Made by a program: the position numbers and the translations under genes. Source: Streptomyces coeruleorubidus (GTDB taxonomy: Bacteria > Actinomycetota > Actinomycetes > Streptomycetales > Streptomycetaceae). Taken from it: 64,000 nt of DNA. Location: contig NZ_CP023694.1 in assembly GCF_008705135.1 (NCBI RefSeq), positions 4,321,001-4,385,000 of the forward strand, read 5' to 3'. The notes beneath the pieces were generated by a model. It saw only the letters and a list, made by a program, of their open reading frames with translations. It did no database searches and had not been told where the DNA came from. Each line of letters begins with the position of its first letter. The stretch's first letter is position 1. Below, piece after piece: positions 41,689 to 49,444 of this stretch.

Positions 41689-42122
41689 CCCCAGTTCTGG
41701 CCGTTGCGGCCGCGCTTGGTCTCCGAGCGCTGCTTCTTCTCCCGCAGCCGCCGCTCGTTGATCCCCCGGGGGATCCGGGTCGGCCTGCGGGGCTTGGGCG
41801 GCGGCGCGGTGGCCTCGGCCAGGAGCGCGGCGAGGCGTACGGCGGCGGTCTCGCGGTTGCGCCACTGGGACCGGTGCTCGGAGGAACGTACGGTGACGAC
41901 GCCGTCGACCAGGCGACCGGCCAGCCGCTCCAGGGCCCGCTGCTTCCACACCTCGGGCAGCGCCTCGGTCCTCGCCAGGTCGAAGCTGAGCTCGACCTTC
42001 GAGTCACTGGTGTTGACGTGCTGTCCGCCGGGCCCCGAGGACCGCGAGAAACGCCACATGAGCTCGGCCTCGGGCAGGGAGACGGAGCCGCGGATGACGT
42101 GGGGACCAGACATGCCGTCCAT
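41685..42122 (-). CDS. arfB: Alternative ribosome-rescue factor ArfB
   Basis: ATG 42122 follows AGGAG with an 8-base spacer. The 145-residue protein has the class-I release-factor-like SSGPGGQHVNTSDSKVELS with the hydrolytic GGQ and a basic C-terminal tail (PTRIPRGINERRLREKKQRS) that enters the mRNA channel. It frees ribosomes stalled without a stop codon. Length is normal. Confidence 0.93.
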   Translation of the reverse strand: MDGMSGPHVIRGSVSLPEAELMWRFSRSSGPGGQHVNTSDSKVELSFDLARTEALPEVWKQRALERLAGRLVDGVVTVRSSEHRSQWRNRETAAVRLAALLAEATAPPPKPRRPTRIPRGINERRLREKKQRSETKRGRNGQNWG

Positions 42123-42268
42123 GTTCCCGCTCCTGTCCCGTCCACGTCATCCGAATAATCGCGCGTAAAGAAAGTAAAGGAGCTGGAACCTCGCGTACCC
42201 CTCTCCACGTTCATGGGGGTAGCTGTAGCTTCTTTGCCGTACGTAAACGAGGGAAGGGACTCCCAACA

Positions 42269-42844
42269 ATGGCTGTAAGCCTGTCCAAGGGTGGCAACGT
42301 CTCGCTCACCAAGGAGGCTCCGGGCCTGACCGCTGTCACCGTGGGCCTCGGCTGGGACGTCCGCACCACCACCGGCACGGACTTCGACCTCGACGCGTCC
42401 GCGATCGCGGTCAACACGCAGGGCAAGGTCTACTCGGACGCCCACTTCGTGTTCTTCAACAACAAGCAGACCCCGGACAACACGATCGTCCACACCGGCG
42501 ACAACCGCACGGGTGAGGGCGCCGGCGACGACGAGGCGATCAACGTCAACCTCGCCGCCCTCCCGGCCGACGTCGACAAGATCGTCTTCCCGGTGTCCAT
42601 CTACGACGCCGAGAACCGCTCGCAGAACTTCGGCCAGGTGCGCAACGCCTACATCCGCATCGTCAACCAGGCCGGCGGCGCCGAGATCGCCCGCTACGAC
42701 CTGTCGGAGGACGCGGCCACGGAGACGGCCATGGTCTTCGGCGAGCTGTACCGCAACGGCGCGGAGTGGAAGTTCCGCGCGGTCGGCCAGGGCTACGCCT
42801 CGGGCCTGGTCGGCATCGCCCAGGACTTCGGCGTGAACGTCTGA
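42269..42844 (+). CDS. TerD-family protein
   Basis: The 191-residue product is a TerD-domain protein: MAVSLSKGGNVSLTKEAP, GLGWDVRTTTGTDFDLDASA with Ca-binding aspartates, and DDEAINVNLAALP. Streptomycetes carry many terD paralogues linked to calcium response, development and stress; the tellurite link is only the family name. ATG 42269 follows GAGGGAAGGGA. A terminator follows. Confidence 0.93.
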   Translation: MAVSLSKGGNVSLTKEAPGLTAVTVGLGWDVRTTTGTDFDLDASAIAVNTQGKVYSDAHFVFFNNKQTPDNTIVHTGDNRTGEGAGDDEAINVNLAALPADVDKIVFPVSIYDAENRSQNFGQVRNAYIRIVNQAGGAEIARYDLSEDAATETAMVFGELYRNGAEWKFRAVGQGYASGLVGIAQDFGVNV

Positions 42845-42866
42845 CGGACGCCCACACCTGTGGCAG

Positions 42867-42901
42867 AAGCCCCCGGCGCCGGTCCAACGGCCCGGGGGTT
42901 T
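42867..42901 (+). terminator. Terminator after terD
   Basis: AAGCCCCCGG pairs with CCGGGGGTTT, 22 bases after the terD stop, with a U-run of three. Confidence 0.75.
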
Positions 42902-42936
42902 CCCCGTCCCCGCCCCGCCCGCGATACGTTCCCGGC

Positions 42937-43461
42937 GTGATCCTCGACCTCCTGCTCCCGCCTCCCCCCGGCCGGCCCCTCCCCGAACCCCTCCTCGCGG
43001 AACTCACGGCCCTCTACGCGTCCAACCACGCGTTCCACACCCTCACCGGCGACTTCCCCGACCCGCACGACATCCGCCCGGAGCAGGTGGCACACGCCCT
43101 GTCGGAGGAATGGGCCCAGCCCGGCACCGACGTCCTGCTCGCCCGCAGCTTCGGCCATCTGACCGGGATCGCGATCACGCTCGCCCATCACCCCGACCCC
43201 GCCGACCCGGACCCGTGGATCGGCCTCCTGCTGGTGGACGCCGGCCTGCACGGCCAGGGCCACGGCCGCCGCCTGGCCACACTCGTGGAGGACCGCTTCC
43301 GCGCGGCGCACCGCACCGCCGCACGCCTCGCCGTCCTCGACAGCAACCAGAAGGCCATGGCCTTCTGGACCGCCCTCGGCTACGAGGTCATCGACCATCG
43401 CGAGGACCGGCAGCTGAAGCGCCCGTGTGCGGTGCTCCGCAAGGAACTCACCGCGACCTAG
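42937..43461 (+). CDS. GNAT acetyltransferase, 174 residues
   Basis: GTG 42937 begins a GNAT domain protein: LLARSFGHLTGIAITLAHH, the acetyl-CoA loop GLHGQGHGRRLATLVE, and LDSNQKAMAFWTALGYEV. No ribosome site is evident, so it may be leaderless. Substrate unknown. Confidence 0.78.
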   Translation: MILDLLLPPPPGRPLPEPLLAELTALYASNHAFHTLTGDFPDPHDIRPEQVAHALSEEWAQPGTDVLLARSFGHLTGIAITLAHHPDPADPDPWIGLLLVDAGLHGQGHGRRLATLVEDRFRAAHRTAARLAVLDSNQKAMAFWTALGYEVIDHREDRQLKRPCAVLRKELTAT

Positions 43462-43512
43462 GGGGTGTCGCAAAGTCCCGCCTGCCCCGCGACCCCCGGC
43501 ACGGGCACGCCC

Positions 43513-44907
43513 TCAGGCCCGCTCCGGCTTCCCCTCCCCGTACAGCCAGTCCTCCCAGATACCGTCGAAGTCCTTCCCGGGCGCCTGCTCCTCGACGTAC
43601 GCCGTGAAGTCCGCCGTGTCGGCGTTCCCGTGGCGACGGTCCGCCGCCCATCCGCGGAGGATGTCGCCGAACGCCTCGTCGCCGACGGTCCGGCGGATCT
43701 TGTGGAGGACCATGGCGCCGCGCCGGTAGACGGGGGCTCTGGAGATGTGCGCGGCGTCCACGGGTTTCGCGGGCGGGAAGGACCAGAGGTCCTCGTAGGT
43801 CTTCTCCCCGTGGTCGTACAGCGCGTCGAACGTCTCCTGCGCCGTCTCGTCGCCGTGGTCCTCCTCCCAGAGCCACTCCGTGTACGTCGCGAAGCCCTCG
43901 TTGAGCCACATGTCCCGCCAGCTCTCCGGCGACACGGAGTCGCCGTACCACTGGTGGGCGAGTTCGTGGACGAGGAGGGTCATGTCAGGTGCGCCGGGGA
44001 AGACGGGACGGCTCTGGGTCTCCAGGGCGTAGCCGATGTCGGCCGCGCGGTCGACGATGACGCCGGTGGAGGAGAAGGGGTACGGGCCGAACCGCCGCTC
44101 CGCCCAGCGCAGGACCTCGGGGATGCGTGCGAGCACCGCGCGGCTCCCCTCCTTCTCCGCCGGGTCGACGGCCGTGTACACGGGCAGCCCGTCCCGGGCG
44201 GTGGACCGGCTGATCCCGAAGTCGCCGATCGCGAGTGTGGCGAGGTAGCTCGCCATCGGCTCGGCGGTGCGCCACACGAACGTCGTACGGCCCCGCTCTG
44301 TCCTCTCGCTCCGCAACTCCCCGTTGGAGACGGCCCGCAGCCCCTGCGGCACGGTCACCGTCAGGTCGTACGACGCCTTGTCGGAGGGGTGGTGGTTGCC
44401 CGGGAACCACGCCATCGACCCGGTCGGCTCGCCGAGCGCGAGCGCCCCGTCCGAGGTGCGCAGCCAGCCCTCCTGTGAGCCGTCCGGGTCGGTGACGGTC
44501 TCGGGCGCCCCCGAGTAGTGGACCGTCACCCGGAACGTCTCGTCCCGGTCGATGTCCTCGCCCGGCCGGACGGTGAGCTCCTGCCCGGCTCGGTTCCAGC
44601 GGGCGGTCTCGCCGCCGACGGTTACCTTCCCGACGTCCAGGCCGACCAGGTCGAGGTTGAAGGCGGAGAGGGCCTTGGTGGCCCGGGCGGTGACGGTGGC
44701 CGTGCCGGTGAGGTGGTGGGCGTCCCGGTCGTAGTCGAGGCGCAGGCCGTAGTGGGTGACGTCGTAGCCGCCGTTGCCGGCCTTCGGGAAGTAGGGGTCG
44801 CGTACGCCGGAGCCGCCCGGGGTGCCGTGGACCCCGCCGCACGCGGTGAGGGCGAGGGCGACGGGGACGGCGGTCAGCGCGGGGACAAGACGTACAGATC
44901 GGGCCAC
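43513..44907 (-). CDS. M1-family metallopeptidase lipoprotein
   Basis: GTG 44907 gives 464 residues. It has a lipoprotein signal with lipobox LTAC (Cys about residue 23) and is an M1 aminopeptidase-like zinc enzyme: HELAHQWYG zinc motif, NEGFATYTE with the third zinc ligand, GYALETQ in place of the usual GxMEN, and the catalytic tyrosine in VYRRGAMVLH. The N-terminal beta domain is shorter than in classical PepN, giving a total under 500 residues. It would act outside the membrane. AGGA lies 9 bases before the GTG, and the MITE-like element begins 13 bases upstream of it. Confidence 0.88.
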   Translation of the reverse strand: MARSVRLVPALTAVPVALALTACGGVHGTPGGSGVRDPYFPKAGNGGYDVTHYGLRLDYDRDAHHLTGTATVTARATKALSAFNLDLVGLDVGKVTVGGETARWNRAGQELTVRPGEDIDRDETFRVTVHYSGAPETVTDPDGSQEGWLRTSDGALALGEPTGSMAWFPGNHHPSDKASYDLTVTVPQGLRAVSNGELRSERTERGRTTFVWRTAEPMASYLATLAIGDFGISRSTARDGLPVYTAVDPAEKEGSRAVLARIPEVLRWAERRFGPYPFSSTGVIVDRAADIGYALETQSRPVFPGAPDMTLLVHELAHQWYGDSVSPESWRDMWLNEGFATYTEWLWEEDHGDETAQETFDALYDHGEKTYEDLWSFPPAKPVDAAHISRAPVYRRGAMVLHKIRRTVGDEAFGDILRGWAADRRHGNADTADFTAYVEEQAPGKDFDGIWEDWLYGEGKPERA

Positions 44908-44919
44908 GATCGCGATCCT

Positions 44920-45136
44920 AGGGCCTGCCTGACGAACCCCCGCCGTCCGCCCGGAGGGCGGGCTCGGCGGCGTCTGGTGCGTGCGATCGCAAGGCGCCGG
45001 AGCGCCCTCGTGGCGGAGCCACGTGGGCGGTTCGGCAACGCGGCATGGGGGTCCCCCCTGTTCGAGCGCAGCCGAGAACTTGGGGGAGTGCGTGCCAGAC
45101 GCCGCCGAGCAGGCGGGGGTTGGTCAGGCAGGCCCT
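44920..45136. mobile_element. MITE-like element with 25-bp terminal inverted repeats
   Basis: The left end (starting AGGGCCTGCCTGAC) and the inverted right end match at 24 of 25 positions; inner arms (GCTCGGCGGCGTCTGG) also pair, so the whole 217-bp unit can fold into one long hairpin. The centre ATGGGGGTCCCCCC with AGCCGAGAACTTGGGGGA is a sequence I know to be dispersed in Streptomyces chromosomes. No transposase is encoded. No clear target duplication is visible. It separates the M1 gene and the gene at 45162. Confidence 0.75.
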
Positions 45137-45161
45137 GAGGGCGCGTGACACCATCACATCC

Positions 45162-45662
45162 GTGCTCGACATCGGCTACGCCCTCTCCAACCGCTTCCCC
45201 GACCCGCCGCAGACCGACTACCGCCGCGCGGACGTCCGCGTCCTGCGGCACGACCTGTTCTGCGGTGACGTCTACCTGGCGGACACCAAGACCGACCACG
45301 AGGTGTCCACAGCCTGGGGATGGGTGCCGGTGCTCGACTTCGCGTGGGCGCTGTGCGACATCGTGGAGCGGATCGACCGGGATCCGGCGGGCTCACGTGC
45401 GTCCCGGCCGCAGCGGGCGGAGCTCGACTTCACCGAGTCGACCGACCGGATGCTGTTCGAGCGCCGCTTCGGGTGGGTGGACATCGAGGCCGACTGGATG
45501 CCCGCGGAGGAGCCCCCGCTCACCGTCTCCCACACCGAACTGCGCCGAGAAGCCCGGGACTTCCTGCACGACCTGATCGCCGATCTCACCGACCTGCACG
45601 ACGACCTCGCCGAGAATCCGGCGATCTGGACGCTCCAGGCGCGTTTTCCCAGGATTCCCTGA
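45162..45662 (+). CDS. Conserved hypothetical protein, 166 residues
   Basis: GTG 45162 starts 26 bases after the inverted-repeat element. The product has DVRVLRHDLFCGDVYLAD, TDHEVSTAWGWVPVLDFA, and an alpha-helical acidic C-terminus (LHDLIADLTDLHDDLAEN). It has no signal peptide or membrane span. The family occurs in streptomycetes but I know no function. Confidence 0.65.
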   Translation: MLDIGYALSNRFPDPPQTDYRRADVRVLRHDLFCGDVYLADTKTDHEVSTAWGWVPVLDFAWALCDIVERIDRDPAGSRASRPQRAELDFTESTDRMLFERRFGWVDIEADWMPAEEPPLTVSHTELRREARDFLHDLIADLTDLHDDLAENPAIWTLQARFPRIP

Positions 45663-45738
45663 CGGGCGCTGACGGGCGCCGACGACCCCGGTGACACCCT
45701 TGTCCGTGATCAGTACCTGACACGGGGAGAGCGGGAGC

Positions 45739-46395
45739 ATGACGCAGGGGCGTGTGACCTACGGGCTGGACTACAGGGTGCACCCGCCGGCCGTCGTCAG
45801 CGGCGACGGACCGGGGCAGGGCACCTCCGTCCGGCTGTGCCGTGACCCCGACAGTCCCGCTCCCGACCGGCTACGCTCGCTGCGGGCCTTCCATCTGCGC
45901 GCCGAGGACGGGGCGCCGGTCGCCCGCGTGGTCACGGAGCAGGCCCTGGGTTCCCGGCTGAGCGGGCGCCCGGCGGTGTACCACGTGCTGGATCCCCACG
46001 GCGCGCCGCTCGGGCGGATCACGCTGCGGCCCCGCCGCGCCTTCCGCTGGGGCCGCGAGCGCTGGACCGTCGAGCCGGTGGCCGGCCCAGCCCTCCAGGG
46101 GTACCAGGGCCGGCTGGTGTGGTGGGCGCTGTGGTGGCCTGTGGGTTTTCCGGTGTACCTGCTGCTGTTGGTCTGGGCTCTAGTGGCGGGAGACGGCGAC
46201 GGGTTTGGACCGCCGCGCAGCGTCATCTGGCGCGACACATCGCGCCGCGCCCATCTCGTCTTCCGCGCGGTGGCCGAGGACTACCAGTTGCTGAGCCACG
46301 AGGTGGACCCCCGCCTGATCAACGCCCTGATCGCGCTGCACCAGTCCTACGACTGCCCGGAACGGGCCGGAACCTGGGGCTGGTACGGGAGGTGA
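45739..46395 (+). CDS. Hypothetical protein with one membrane segment, 218 residues
   Basis: ATG 45739 follows GGGGAGAGCGGGAGC. The product has an N-terminal beta-rich part (LRAEDGAPVARVV, YHVLDPHGAPLG) and a single hydrophobic helix (WWPVGFPVYLLLLVWALVAG), then a C-terminal soluble part. It resembles LURP-one-like beta folds in general shape only. Function unknown. It converges with the pentapeptide gene, 8 bases apart. Confidence 0.65.
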   Translation: MTQGRVTYGLDYRVHPPAVVSGDGPGQGTSVRLCRDPDSPAPDRLRSLRAFHLRAEDGAPVARVVTEQALGSRLSGRPAVYHVLDPHGAPLGRITLRPRRAFRWGRERWTVEPVAGPALQGYQGRLVWWALWWPVGFPVYLLLLVWALVAGDGDGFGPPRSVIWRDTSRRAHLVFRAVAEDYQLLSHEVDPRLINALIALHQSYDCPERAGTWGWYGR

Positions 46396-46403
46396 GCGGG
46401 TGA

Positions 46404-47096
46404 TCAGTCCTCCACCCTGATCCCCCACTGCGCCGCCAGCACCGGTGCCAGGTCCAGGAGCTGGGTCGTGCTGATCACCGCCCCGGCCAGCCGGTCCAGC
46501 CCCCGGCTGATCTCCAGAGACGCGGCCCCGCGCAGGTCGACGTCCTTGAGGGTCGCCGCGTGGAGGTCGGCGCCCGTCAGCGCGCAGTCCACGAACTCCA
46601 CGCGCTCCAGGCGGGCGCCGCCGAAGTCCGGCTCGACGAGGACGCAGCCCTCGAAGACGACGTCTCTGAGCCGGGCCATGCGCAGGTTCAGATAGTCGAT
46701 CTTGCCGCCGCGGATCAGCACCCGCTCAAGCACCGCCGCGTGCATCTGCGTGCCGCCGAGGCGGGCGTCGATCAGCTCGACGTCGCGCAGCGTCGCCTCG
46801 GCGAGGTTGGTGCCGACGCCCCGGACACTCGTGAGGGTCGAGTCCAGGACGGAGGCGTGCCGCAGCCGGACCTCGTCCAGCGCACACTCCGTCAGGGCGC
46901 AGTCCAGGAAGCGGGAGCCCGACCCGTCCTGCCCCGCGAAATCCGCGTCCCTGAACTCCAGCCCGTCGTAGTCCCCGTCCGGTTCCAGCTCGCCGCCCGG
47001 GAACGGCTCCAGCGCCGGCAGCCGGATCTCCGGTCTCCGCGCGGCCTTCACCCGCGTACCGCCCGCACCCGTACCGCCCGCCGCGCTCCTCGCCAT
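46404..47096 (-). CDS. Pentapeptide-repeat protein
   Basis: ATG 47096 is used; a longer in-frame start is possible. The 230-residue product is a right-handed beta-helix of pentapeptide repeats, pattern A(D/N)LXX: FRDADFAGQDGSGSRFLD, LTSVRGVGTNLAEATLRD, RLERVEFVDCALTGADLHA. Such proteins can mimic DNA or bind partners; no quinolone-resistance features are claimed. It is divergent from the FAD oxidoreductase. Confidence 0.85.
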   Translation of the reverse strand: MARSAAGGTGAGGTRVKAARRPEIRLPALEPFPGGELEPDGDYDGLEFRDADFAGQDGSGSRFLDCALTECALDEVRLRHASVLDSTLTSVRGVGTNLAEATLRDVELIDARLGGTQMHAAVLERVLIRGGKIDYLNLRMARLRDVVFEGCVLVEPDFGGARLERVEFVDCALTGADLHAATLKDVDLRGAASLEISRGLDRLAGAVISTTQLLDLAPVLAAQWGIRVED

Positions 47097-47226
47097 GCGC
47101 CCATGCTGCACCACACCACTGACAACAGCCCCTGACCTGCGAGGCAACGGGCGATGTCACATTCCGGGCCCCTCGGCCGGTCGTACTCCCAGAAGAGTGT
47201 CGTCGAGCGCAGGGAGACCCTCAGCC

Positions 47227-48387
47227 ATGCACCGCATCACCGTCATCGGCGGCGGCTTCGCCGGACTGACCGCCGCCATCACCGCTGCCGAGGCGGGCGC
47301 CAAGGTCACCGTCCATGAAGCCCACCACACGCTCGGCGGCCGGGCCCGCACCGCCGAGGGCCCCTACCGCACGAACGAGGGCCCGCACGCCCTCTACAAC
47401 GGCGGCCCGCACTGGTCCTGGCTCAAGCAGCGCGACCTCATCGGGCCGCTCGCCCCGATCCCGCCCCTGGAGGCCGCCCGGCTACGGCTGCGGCACCATG
47501 GCGTGCTGCGCCGCACCCCGCCCTTCCCGATGCTGAAGCTGCTGCGCCGGACCGCCGAACAGGCGCCCGTGGACGTCGACTTCCTGACCTGGGCGACCGG
47601 CATCGCGGGAGAGGAGGGCGCCCGGGCCGCCGCCCACTACTCGGCCGTCGCCCTCTTCCACCACGACCCCGGTTCCCTGTCGGCCGCGTTCGTGCAGGAG
47701 CGCCTGCGCCGCGCCACCAAGCTGCCGCCCGAAGCGCACTACCCGCGCGGCGGCTGGGCCAGCCTCATCGACCGGATGGCCGCCCGCGCCTGGAACCTGG
47801 GCGTCCGGATGGAGACCCTGTCCCGGGTCGACACCCTCCCCACCGACACGCCGGTCGTCGTCGCCACGTCCCTCGACGCCGCCCGGCGCCTGCTCGGTGA
47901 CGACTCCCTGACCTGGCCGAGCGGCCGTACCGTCCTCGTCGACCTCGCCGTACGGACGCGGCGCGGGGACGCGTTCGCGGTGTCCGACCTCGACGCGCCG
48001 GGCTGGCTCGAACGGTTCACCGCCCAGGACCGCAGCCTCGCCCCGGCCGGCGAGCAGCTCATCCAGGGTCAGATCCCCATCGCCCCGCACGAGTCCAAGG
48101 CCGACGGCACCGCCCGCGCCGAGCAGCTCCTCGACCTGGGCTTCCCGGCCTGGCGCGAGCGCGTCACCTGGCGGCGCGTGGCCGTCGCGAACGGCCGTAC
48201 GGGCGCGGTCGACCTGCCCGGCACGAGCTGGCGCGACCGGTCCGCCGTGGACCGGGGCGACGGTGTCTACCTCGCCGGTGACCAGGTCGCGGCCCCGGGC
48301 GTGCTGTCGGAGGTCTCCTTCAACAGCGCCCTGACGGCGGTGTCGTTGGCGCTCGGCCGACGGGAGCTTGACCTCAAGCAAGCTTGA
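47227..48387 (+). CDS. FAD-dependent oxidoreductase, phytoene-desaturase-like
   Basis: The 386-residue flavoprotein begins with the dinucleotide-binding VIGGGFAGLTAAITAAEAG and HHTLGGRA, and has the C-terminal FAD-contact GVYLAGDQVAAPGVLSEVS. This layout is the amine-oxidase/phytoene-desaturase superfamily. The substrate is unknown. ATG 47227 follows GGGAGA. Its stop codon lies inside the SoxR box of the next gene. Confidence 0.85.
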   Translation: MHRITVIGGGFAGLTAAITAAEAGAKVTVHEAHHTLGGRARTAEGPYRTNEGPHALYNGGPHWSWLKQRDLIGPLAPIPPLEAARLRLRHHGVLRRTPPFPMLKLLRRTAEQAPVDVDFLTWATGIAGEEGARAAAHYSAVALFHHDPGSLSAAFVQERLRRATKLPPEAHYPRGGWASLIDRMAARAWNLGVRMETLSRVDTLPTDTPVVVATSLDAARRLLGDDSLTWPSGRTVLVDLAVRTRRGDAFAVSDLDAPGWLERFTAQDRSLAPAGEQLIQGQIPIAPHESKADGTARAEQLLDLGFPAWRERVTWRRVAVANGRTGAVDLPGTSWRDRSAVDRGDGVYLAGDQVAAPGVLSEVSFNSALTAVSLALGRRELDLKQA

Positions 48388-48389
48388 GG
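48372..48389 (+). promoter_or_regulatory. SoxR box upstream of the quinone oxidoreductase
   Basis: CCTCAAG-CAAG-CTTGAGG has the two 7-bp half-sites and 4-base spacer of the SoxR binding site (E. coli soxS type CCTCAAG-TTAA-CTTGAGG). It ends 41 bases before ATG 48431 and overlaps the end of the upstream gene. Confidence 0.88.
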
Positions 48390-48430
48390 TTGGAGGCTGG
48401 GCCCAGACCACCACGACATGAGGAGCCGCC

Positions 48431-49411
48431 ATGCACGCCATCCGCCTGCACGCCTTCGGCCCGGCCGAGAACCTCACCTACGAGCAGGTCGAGGACCCCC
48501 GGCCGGGCCCCGGCCAGGTCCGTGTCGCCGTACGGGCGGCGGGCGTCCACCTCCTGGACACCGCCCTGCGCGAGGGCGCACAGGGACCGGCGCCCGAGCC
48601 GACTCCCCTGCCCACCATCCCCGGCCGCGAGGTCGCCGGCGTCGTCGAGTCCCTGGGCGAGGGCGTCGCGGACCTGTGGCTCGGCAAGCGGGTCGTCGCC
48701 CACCTCGGCTTCGTCCCCGGCGGCTACGCCGAACTGGCCGTCACCGAAGCCGAACGGCTGCACGAGATCCCGGAAAGCCTGGACTTCGCCGAGACCGTCG
48801 CCATGATCGGCACGGGCCGTACGACGATGGGGATCCTCCAGTTCGCCGAGCTGGGCCCCGACTCGGTGGCCGTCGTCCCCGCCGCGGCCGGCGGCATCGG
48901 CACGCTCCTCGTGCAGTACGCCAAGAACGCCGGCGCCACCGTCATCGGCCTCGCGGGCGGGCCGGAGAAGGTCGCCCGCGTGCAGGCGGGCGGCGCCGAC
49001 CTCGCCGTCGACTACAAGGACCCGGCCTGGCCCGCGAAGGTCCGCGCCCACCTCGGCGGCCGGGCCGCGACCGTGGTCTTCGACGGCGTAGGCGGCGACG
49101 TGGCCCGCGAGGCCGTCGCCCTGCTCGGCCCCGGCGGCAAGCACGTCGTCTTCGGCTGGTCCGCCGAGGGCATCCACGACGGCGAGCCCTACCTCGTCGA
49201 CGGCGTCTCCGAGCAGGTCCTCGGCCCCGTGATGCTCGGGAAGGCCGGCGGCCCCGACCCGGTGCGCACCCTCGAACTGCGCGCCCTGACCGAGGCCGCC
49301 GCCGGCCGGCTCACCCCGGCCGTACAGCGCTTCCCGCTGCGCGAGGCCGCGGCCGCGCACCGGGCGCTGGAGAGCCGGGGGACGATCGGAAAGGTCGTCC
49401 TGGAGCCGTGA
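48431..49411 (+). CDS. Zinc-binding-type NAD(P)H:quinone oxidoreductase, SoxR target
   Basis: The 326-residue MDR-superfamily enzyme shows EQVEDPRPGPGQVRVAVRA, GREVAGVVESLGEGVAD, AGRVVPAAAGGIG-like VVPAAAGGIGTLLVQYAK for cofactor binding, and the C-terminal PLREAAAAHRALESRGTIGK. It lacks the catalytic zinc cysteines, as quinone oxidoreductases do. In S. coelicolor the homologue SCO4266 is one of the SoxR-controlled genes that respond to redox-active antibiotics such as actinorhodin. ATG 48431 follows GAGGAG. Confidence 0.92.
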   Translation: MHAIRLHAFGPAENLTYEQVEDPRPGPGQVRVAVRAAGVHLLDTALREGAQGPAPEPTPLPTIPGREVAGVVESLGEGVADLWLGKRVVAHLGFVPGGYAELAVTEAERLHEIPESLDFAETVAMIGTGRTTMGILQFAELGPDSVAVVPAAAGGIGTLLVQYAKNAGATVIGLAGGPEKVARVQAGGADLAVDYKDPAWPAKVRAHLGGRAATVVFDGVGGDVAREAVALLGPGGKHVVFGWSAEGIHDGEPYLVDGVSEQVLGPVMLGKAGGPDPVRTLELRALTEAAAGRLTPAVQRFPLREAAAAHRALESRGTIGKVVLEP

Positions 49412-49444
49412 CACCTCCTCTTCCAAGGGGCCGGCCGGGACGGA

